Source: Stenotrophomonas sp. ASS1
GTDB lineage: Bacteria; Pseudomonadota; Gammaproteobacteria; Xanthomonadales; Xanthomonadaceae
Direction of reading: 5' to 3'
Assembly (NCBI RefSeq): GCF_004346925.1
Contig: NZ_CP031167.1
Span: 578,001-642,000 of the forward strand
Length of the DNA: 64,000 nucleotides
The notes below the pieces were generated by a model. It worked only from the letters and a program-made list of their open reading frames with translations, was not told the DNA's origin and did no database searches. Positions within the stretch are counted from its first letter, which is position 1. Each line of letters begins with the position of its first letter. Position numbers and translations under genes: made by a program. Of the stretch, positions 56,582 through 64,000 are shown in pieces.

Positions 56582-59400
56582 AGACCACGCTGCTGTCCAC
56601 CGTCATTGCCGTCGCGTTGGCCACGGCCAGCGTATCGGTACAGGCCCAGGCCGATGCGCAGCTGCCATTGTCTGGAGCTGCCTACCGTATCGCCGAACAG
56701 GCGTTTGCCGCCTATGAGCGTGGTGACTACCGAGCGGCGTACCAGCAGTCCACTGAAGCGATCCGGCTGCGCCCGGATGTGGTGCGGCTGCGCCTGCTGC
56801 AGATCTATGCGCTGCAGAAGCTCGGGCGTGGCGCAGAAGCGCAGCAGCAGGCGCGGCGTGCGCTGGACGCGGGGATGAAGGATCCGGCCTTGCCGGCGCT
56901 GGCCGCCGCTGCGCCCAGGACGGCCACAGGTGCGGCGCGTAGCGCAGCGGTACCGCGTGCACCCGCAACAGCGGCCGACCGCAACAACCGGCAGGCCTAC
57001 ATGCTGGCAACCGAAGCCTATGCGGCCTACGGCGCCGGGCAGATGGGCATCGCCGCCAGCAAGGCCGAACAGGCGTTCCGGCAGCAGCCGAAACAGGGCG
57101 CATGGGCCCTGCTGTGGGTGGCGGCACTGGAGGCACAGCAACAGCCCGAACAGGCCGACGCCGCCATCGGCACCGCGCTGCAGCTGGGTGCACCGAATGC
57201 CGAGGCGCTGCGCGCGCGGCGCGTGGCACTGGGTCGCCAACGCGCCCTGCTGCAGGCCCAGCAGGCCTATCAATCGCTGTCCGCAGGCGAGGATGCCGCC
57301 GCCATTGAGCAGGCGCACGCTGCCGTGGAACTGGCCCCCGACGTGGCTTCATACCGGCTGCTATTGATCACCGCGCAGCTGCAGGGCGATCAGCTGGCCG
57401 ACGCTGAGCACAGTGCTGATCAGGCATTGCAGGTAGATGCCAACGACCTCAATGCACGGGTCATGCGCGGTTACCTGCGCCAGCGCCAGGGCAGCACGTT
57501 GCGGGCCAATGAAGATTTCGACGCCGCGCTTGCCACGCCGGGATCAACCGCGCAGCAGCGCAACGTGCGACTGCTGGCGGTAGATGCGGCACTGGCCGCA
57601 GGTGATCGGGTACGCGCTGCTGCACTGCTGGCACCGTTGCAGGCGACGGTACCGCCAGCTGAAGGCGATGCACGGACACGGCAGCTTCTGCAGCAGGGCA
57701 TCGAGCAACGCAGCCGGGCGATCCGCTCCAGTCGCGAGCTTCCGCGTATGAGCGCGCAGACCTATCCGGTGCCGTTCCAGCACTGCCAGTCGGGCGACAC
57801 AGGCAATGTCTGCGAGTTGATGCCGGCCGACCTGCAGGGCGACGGCGGTGCCGCACAGCGTGCCTATGCTGCCTACGCGCGCCAGGATTACACCGATGCC
57901 ATCGGTGAGGCACGGCAGGCCGTGCAACTCGCACCGGACGACGCGAACCTGCAAGCCCTGCTGACCACCACGCTGGCAGCGGGCAACCGCGCACAGCAGG
58001 ACGAAGCACGGCAGCGCCTGGATGCGGCACTGGCACAGCGTCCTGACGATGCGGAGGCGCTGATGCAGCGCGGCTACCTCAACCAGAAGGCGCACGAACC
58101 TGCGCAGGCACTGGCCGACTTCCGTGCCGCCGAGGCCACCGGCAAGGCACCGAAAAGCGTGGTGCTGGACCAGGCCTACGCCAGCGCAGCCAACGGCGAT
58201 CATCCACAGGCGGTGTCACTGCTGCGTAGCGCCATCGACCGCGCCGACGTCGGTGAGCTGCCGCTGGATGAGCATCAGCGCTACAACGTGCGCAATGCCA
58301 TCGCCAACTATTCACGCGAGTGGGGCGTGGTCGCCTCGGCGGGTTTCCGGGGTGCGCGCCAGGCCGCAACCAATGTCGGCGGTGCGGCGATCAGTACGCC
58401 CGGCGATTCGGTGTTCAGTACGCTGGAAGCGTTCTGGCGGCCACCAGCGTTCAATGACCAGCATGGCACGCTGGAGCTCTACGCACGCCTGCTCAACACG
58501 CTGTACGACGAGGGTGGCACCTACGAGTCGATCCGTGCGGTGGATCCGTGCACCGGCGAATCAACGCCGGATGCGCGTGCACGCGCCGAGCGCCTCAGTC
58601 ATTCGCGCTCGACCACCGGCTGGCCGTCCACCATCGCCTCGTTCGGCCTGCGCTACGCCTTTGGCCAGACCGGTTTGAGCGCCGGCATCGAGCGCCGCCA
58701 GTTCCTGGGCAGTGCCACCCGCCAGGGCGAGGTCTACCCCGCATCGGCAGCGGTGCAGTGCCGCCTGCAGCTGGCCCTGAACCGGCCACTGGAAGCCAGC
58801 ACGCTGGCGCGCTACCGCTTGGCCAGCGGTTCGGGTGGATGGATGTCCTACCTGACCTACGGTTATTACCACGGCACCGATCTGCGCACCGATGTGAACC
58901 AGTGGTGGATGGTCAGTGGCTATGCGCAGGGGGGATATACCTGGGACGACAACGGTGCCACCTTCACCCTCGACGCGCTCGATGCCAACGGCACGCCGGT
59001 GCGGCGGATCGGCGACGCCAACGGGCGCCTGCATCGCGAACAGTGGTTCGCTGCTGGTGAACTGCGCGCCGGGCGCAGCTTCCGTTTCGGTGCCGGGCAG
59101 ACGCACTGGGTGGTGACACCCTATGTCGTGGTTGGCGCCGATTGGCTGGACCAGCGCTCGCGCGTGCGTGACATCCGTTATCCGCCGTTCCCGGCGCAGT
59201 CGTTCGCGCTCAACGATACACAGCGCAGCTGGTCACTTGGCGCAGGGCCAGGCGTGGGCGTGCGTTACTGGTTCCGCGAGGACCACTACAACACGCCGCG
59301 TTCCTACCTGGACCTGACCGTGCAGTACCGCATCGCGATCGGCGGTGGTGATACGCAGCGTGCCAAGGGCCTGTTCGCCACCGCCATCCTCTACTACTGA
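56578..59400 (+). CDS. nfrA: NfrA-type outer-membrane export protein with TPR region
   Basis: A 940-residue exported protein (signal peptide ending SVQAQA). Residues about 30-560 are helical TPR-type repeats (AAYRIAEQAFAAYERGDYRA and many similar), and from about residue 583 a C-terminal beta-barrel domain matches the NfrA / phage N4 adsorption protein A C-terminus (STLEAFWRPPAFNDQHGTLE; WMVSGYAQGGYTWDDN; TVQYRIAIGGG). TPR plus barrel is the architecture of polysaccharide export pores such as PgaA and BcsC. In E. coli NfrA is the N4 phage receptor and exports an NfrB-made polymer. The ATG overlaps the nfrB stop; its 3' end overlaps the convergent lipoprotein gene by seven bases. Confidence 0.86.
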   Translation: MKTTLLSTVIAVALATASVSVQAQADAQLPLSGAAYRIAEQAFAAYERGDYRAAYQQSTEAIRLRPDVVRLRLLQIYALQKLGRGAEAQQQARRALDAGMKDPALPALAAAAPRTATGAARSAAVPRAPATAADRNNRQAYMLATEAYAAYGAGQMGIAASKAEQAFRQQPKQGAWALLWVAALEAQQQPEQADAAIGTALQLGAPNAEALRARRVALGRQRALLQAQQAYQSLSAGEDAAAIEQAHAAVELAPDVASYRLLLITAQLQGDQLADAEHSADQALQVDANDLNARVMRGYLRQRQGSTLRANEDFDAALATPGSTAQQRNVRLLAVDAALAAGDRVRAAALLAPLQATVPPAEGDARTRQLLQQGIEQRSRAIRSSRELPRMSAQTYPVPFQHCQSGDTGNVCELMPADLQGDGGAAQRAYAAYARQDYTDAIGEARQAVQLAPDDANLQALLTTTLAAGNRAQQDEARQRLDAALAQRPDDAEALMQRGYLNQKAHEPAQALADFRAAEATGKAPKSVVLDQAYASAANGDHPQAVSLLRSAIDRADVGELPLDEHQRYNVRNAIANYSREWGVVASAGFRGARQAATNVGGAAISTPGDSVFSTLEAFWRPPAFNDQHGTLELYARLLNTLYDEGGTYESIRAVDPCTGESTPDARARAERLSHSRSTTGWPSTIASFGLRYAFGQTGLSAGIERRQFLGSATRQGEVYPASAAVQCRLQLALNRPLEASTLARYRLASGSGGWMSYLTYGYYHGTDLRTDVNQWWMVSGYAQGGYTWDDNGATFTLDALDANGTPVRRIGDANGRLHREQWFAAGELRAGRSFRFGAGQTHWVVTPYVVVGADWLDQRSRVRDIRYPPFPAQSFALNDTQRSWSLGAGPGVGVRYWFREDHYNTPRSYLDLTVQYRIAIGGGDTQRAKGLFATAILYY

Positions 59401-60398
59401 GGCAGGCCCCAGCGTCGCCGCAGCGCTGCGGCCTGCGGTGTGTCCTGGGTCAGCCATGGCTCCAGTGCATAGACCAGCACGTGCTGTGCGCCGCTGTCGC
59501 GTGCCCATGCCAACTGCCGCTGGATGCGTGCGGCATCGGCCGTTTCGCCCTTGAATCCGCTGCCGTCGGCGGGGCCGCCGGGCAGTTCGCGGAACAGTTC
59601 AACGATCGCATCGAAACCGATGCCGTTGGCATGGAGATGATCGAGCAGCGGTTGCAGCTGCTGCACGTTGCCGGCGCCGGCCACCCCCACGCCGTCCTGC
59701 ACCATGGGCCGCACGGCCGCGCGCGCGAGTACCGCCTGCCACAGCGTGACCAAGTTGCCATCGGTCTGCAGGCGGCTGAAGTAGCAGGACATCGCGCAGT
59801 CGCCACCGCGTGCGCTGGCGGCCTGCACCAGCCCGTGCAGCCACTGCGCCAGCCACAGCTGGCGTGCCGGATCGGCCCAGTGATACTGCTCCAGCTCGTA
59901 GGGCAGGTACCAGCCCCCGAAGGCCGGCTGCTGCGCCCAGGGTGCCTGTGCCAACCAGCTGCGTGCGTGCGCCAGGCTCTCGGCCAGGAAGGCCTGCAGC
60001 GTTGCGTCGTCTGCGCCGATGGCCTGCCACCAGCGCTGCTGGAAGGGCAGGCCGACGCGGATGCGGATGTCGTTCTCGCTGGCAGCGGTGAACAGCTGCT
60101 GCAGGCTGCCGTCGGGCAATGACCAGTCGCCGTCACTGCCACCGACGATGCCGGTCCATTGCAGCACCAGCTGCCTGCAGCCCAGCGTACGTGCAAGCTT
60201 CAAGGATCGCTGCCAGTCGGCCAGGCCCCACTGCAGGTGGCTGCGCCAGGGCTGCAGGAAGGTGCCATCGACCTGCACCGGCAACGAGCAGCCGGGCAGG
60301 ATGGTCAGCGCAGCGGCCAGCGGTGCCAGCACTGCCGCACGCAGCAGCCGGCGGCGCAACGGCGAAGACGGATCCGCGGGAAGGTCAGGCCGAACCAT
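59394..60398 (-). CDS. DUF4434-type lipoprotein, possible glycan hydrolase
   Basis: A 334-residue protein with a Tat/Sec-like signal and lipobox ending LPGC (Cys37). The mature part begins GTFLQPWRSHLQWGLADWQ and continues LVLQWTGIVGG, GGWYLPYELEQYHW and GHVLVYALEPWL-like segments, the layout of DUF4434, a TIM-barrel related to glycoside hydrolases. The E. coli nfrAB operon, as I recall, also carries a gene of this kind (ybcH). It may trim or process the NfrA/NfrB polymer. It lies on the opposite strand, tail to tail with nfrA, overlapping by seven bases. The start is ATG; a GTG seven codons upstream is possible. Confidence 0.72.
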   Translation of the reverse strand: MVRPDLPADPSSPLRRRLLRAAVLAPLAAALTILPGCSLPVQVDGTFLQPWRSHLQWGLADWQRSLKLARTLGCRQLVLQWTGIVGGSDGDWSLPDGSLQQLFTAASENDIRIRVGLPFQQRWWQAIGADDATLQAFLAESLAHARSWLAQAPWAQQPAFGGWYLPYELEQYHWADPARQLWLAQWLHGLVQAASARGGDCAMSCYFSRLQTDGNLVTLWQAVLARAAVRPMVQDGVGVAGAGNVQQLQPLLDHLHANGIGFDAIVELFRELPGGPADGSGFKGETADAARIQRQLAWARDSGAQHVLVYALEPWLTQDTPQAAALRRRWGLPQ

Positions 60399-60446
60399 GC
60401 CCGCATCATCCCAGAGCACCGTGCGCAGCAGGTGAACCAGCGCCCG

Positions 60447-60501
60447 GTAGCGCCGGCCGCTGGCCGAAGCGTGCTCCGGTAGTGCCGGCCGCTGGCCGGC
60501 A
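60447..60501 (+). repeat. Pair of SMAG-type REP hairpins
   Basis: Two tandem GTAG-tagged hairpins. The second is the clearer, GTAG then TGCCGGCC-GCT-GGCCGGCA (60479-60501). They lie between the lipoprotein's 5' end and the permease's 3' end. Confidence 0.75.
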
Positions 60502-60512
60502 TCACCTACCGC

Positions 60513-61841
<1,329 letters not shown>

Positions 61842-61843
61842 GG

Positions 61844-61868
61844 GTAGATGCCGGCCGCTGGCCGGCAT
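61844..61868 (+). repeat. SMAG-type REP hairpin directly upstream of the permease start
   Basis: GTAG followed by ATGCCGGCC-GCT-GGCCGGCAT, a 9-bp stem. It ends three bases before the permease start codon on the minus strand, occupying the place of a normal Shine-Dalgarno sequence. Confidence 0.75.
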
Positions 61869-61887
61869 GCATGGTCGGTACACATTG

Positions 61888-61920
61888 CAAAAGGAGAAAG
61901 GCCGCGCGAGCGCGGCCTTT
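61888..61920 (-). terminator. Rho-independent terminator of ettA
   Basis: On the minus strand a 10-bp stem AAAGGCCGCG / CGCGGCCTTT with loop CTCG (61897-61920) is followed by TCTCCTTTTGC. It lies nine bases after the ettA stop. Confidence 0.85.
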
Positions 61921-61929
61921 CCTGTTGCC

Positions 61930-63594
<1,665 letters not shown>

Positions 63595-63683
63595 GCGGTC
63601 TCCGTAGGCGCGGCCCTGCGCCCGACCCGTCACGGGAACATCCCGTTGCGGCAGCGGGCACAGACTGAAATGGAATACCGCCA

Positions 63684-63689
63684 ATTATA
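63684..63689 (-). promoter_or_regulatory. -10 box of ettA
   Basis: On the minus strand this reads TATAAT, a perfect -10 consensus, about 90 bases upstream of the ettA ATG. The -35 position carries no recognisable TTGACA-type box; a 16-bp palindrome fills the spacer instead. Confidence 0.7.
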
Positions 63690-63690
63690 G

Positions 63691-63706
63691 CCGGAACCGG
63701 TTCCGG
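63691..63706. promoter_or_regulatory. 16-bp palindrome in the ettA promoter spacer
   Basis: CCGGAACCGGTTCCGG is a perfect palindrome starting one base upstream of the TATAAT. Its core GGAACCGGTTCC fits GGAANCGNTTCC, as do the sites at 63771-63782 and 63787-63798. An operator role is inferred from position and symmetry. Confidence 0.55.
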
Positions 63707-63770
63707 GCCGCGCCCGGGCAGGGGCGCCGGGCTGGCCGCGGCCTGAATACCCGGTCACAGTCCTGTAGCG

Positions 63771-63798
63771 GGAAGCGTTTCCAGCCGGAAACGGTTCA
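63771..63798. promoter_or_regulatory. Two GGAANCGNTTCC sites upstream of the RcnB-like gene
   Basis: GGAAGCGTTTCC at 63771-63782 and GGAAACGGTTCA at 63787-63798 (11 of 12 positions) are spaced 16 bases centre to centre. With the ettA palindrome there are three related sites in 108 bases of a divergent promoter region. Confidence 0.5.
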
Positions 63799-63847
63799 GA
63801 TCGGGTGCGCAATATGGGCTCACCACCCACCCGAGCAGAGGTCTGAC

Positions 63848-64000
63848 ATGCGCATCAATCGAGTAATGGCCGGCGCCGTGGCCTCTGTGCTGGCGCTCGG
63901 CGCCGTGGCCCCGGCCTTCGCCGACAACGACCACCGCCGCGACCACGACCGCCGCGAGTGGCGCGAGGACCGCCGCGAATGGCGCCAGGACCGTCGTGAC
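63848..64000 (+). CDS. RcnB-like small secreted protein, partial (3' end off the window)
   Basis: The first 51 residues of an exported protein; the gene continues beyond the window. A signal peptide ends GAVAPAFA, and the mature part is rich in His, Arg and Asp (DNDHRRDHDRREWREDRREW), the repeat-like start seen in RcnB-family periplasmic proteins of Xanthomonadaceae. RcnB in E. coli affects nickel and cobalt handling; that role is not shown here. It is divergent from ettA across 253 bases that contain the palindromic sites. The family call rests on the visible N-terminus only. Confidence 0.65.
   Translation, partial: MRINRVMAGAVASVLALGAVAPAFADNDHRRDHDRREWREDRREWRQDRRD

Overview
The window is GC-rich, gene-dense chromosomal DNA from a gammaproteobacterium of the Xanthomonadaceae, almost certainly the Stenotrophomonas maltophilia complex. 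The evidence is: (i) a type II secretion cluster in the Xanthomonas order xpsE-F-G-H-I-J-K-L-M-N-D; (ii) a major fimbrin whose mature N-terminus matches what I remember of S. maltophilia SMF-1; (iii) a 699-residue chitinase with the domain order remembered for S. maltophilia ChiA; and (iv) many short GTAG-tagged hairpins of the SMAG (REP) type known from this species. No rRNA, tRNA, CRISPR, phage or insertion sequence is visible.

Layout. 1-13.9 kb is a housekeeping block: pssA, a divergent holD overlapping rimI, a DMT exporter, valS, a Pmp3-type peptide, holC and pepA on the minus strand, divergent lptF-lptG, a lipoprotein, an RDD protein, and xerD-dsbC. Both replicase accessory subunits (psi and chi) sit in the same synteny as in E. 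coli (holD-rimI, pepA-holC-valS). 14-20.8 kb holds the chitinase and purL, separated by an 0.8-kb non-coding repeat cluster. 21.2-41.3 kb is a surface and secretion region: a 2392-residue trimeric autotransporter adhesin, a secreted S8 protease, and the complete Xps machine, for which the protease is a likely substrate. A second repeat cluster follows, then two overlapping glycosyltransferase genes and pncB. 45-50.8 kb is a chaperone-usher fimbrial operon (fimbrin, chaperone, usher, tip adhesin) with a small pilin-like gene facing away.

51-60.4 kb is the most interesting locus: wecB, a BcsB-like anchored periplasmic protein, an NfrB-type glycosyltransferase with two tandem MshEN-like c-di-GMP modules, an NfrA-type TPR/outer-membrane protein, and a convergent DUF4434 lipoprotein. 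Together these look like a self-contained, c-di-GMP-controlled exporter of an N-acetylmannosamine-type polysaccharide, related to the E. coli NfrA/NfrB system but carrying its own epimerase and a BcsB-like subunit. The window ends with an AzgA-like purine permease, ettA and the start of an RcnB-like gene.

Two non-coding observations stand out. First, there are four long hairpin elements, in two clusters of two opposed copies, with a conserved core but outer stems that differ between copies while staying base-paired. Second, three sites of the form GGAANCGNTTCC lie between ettA and the RcnB-like gene, one filling the space just upstream of the ettA -10 box.
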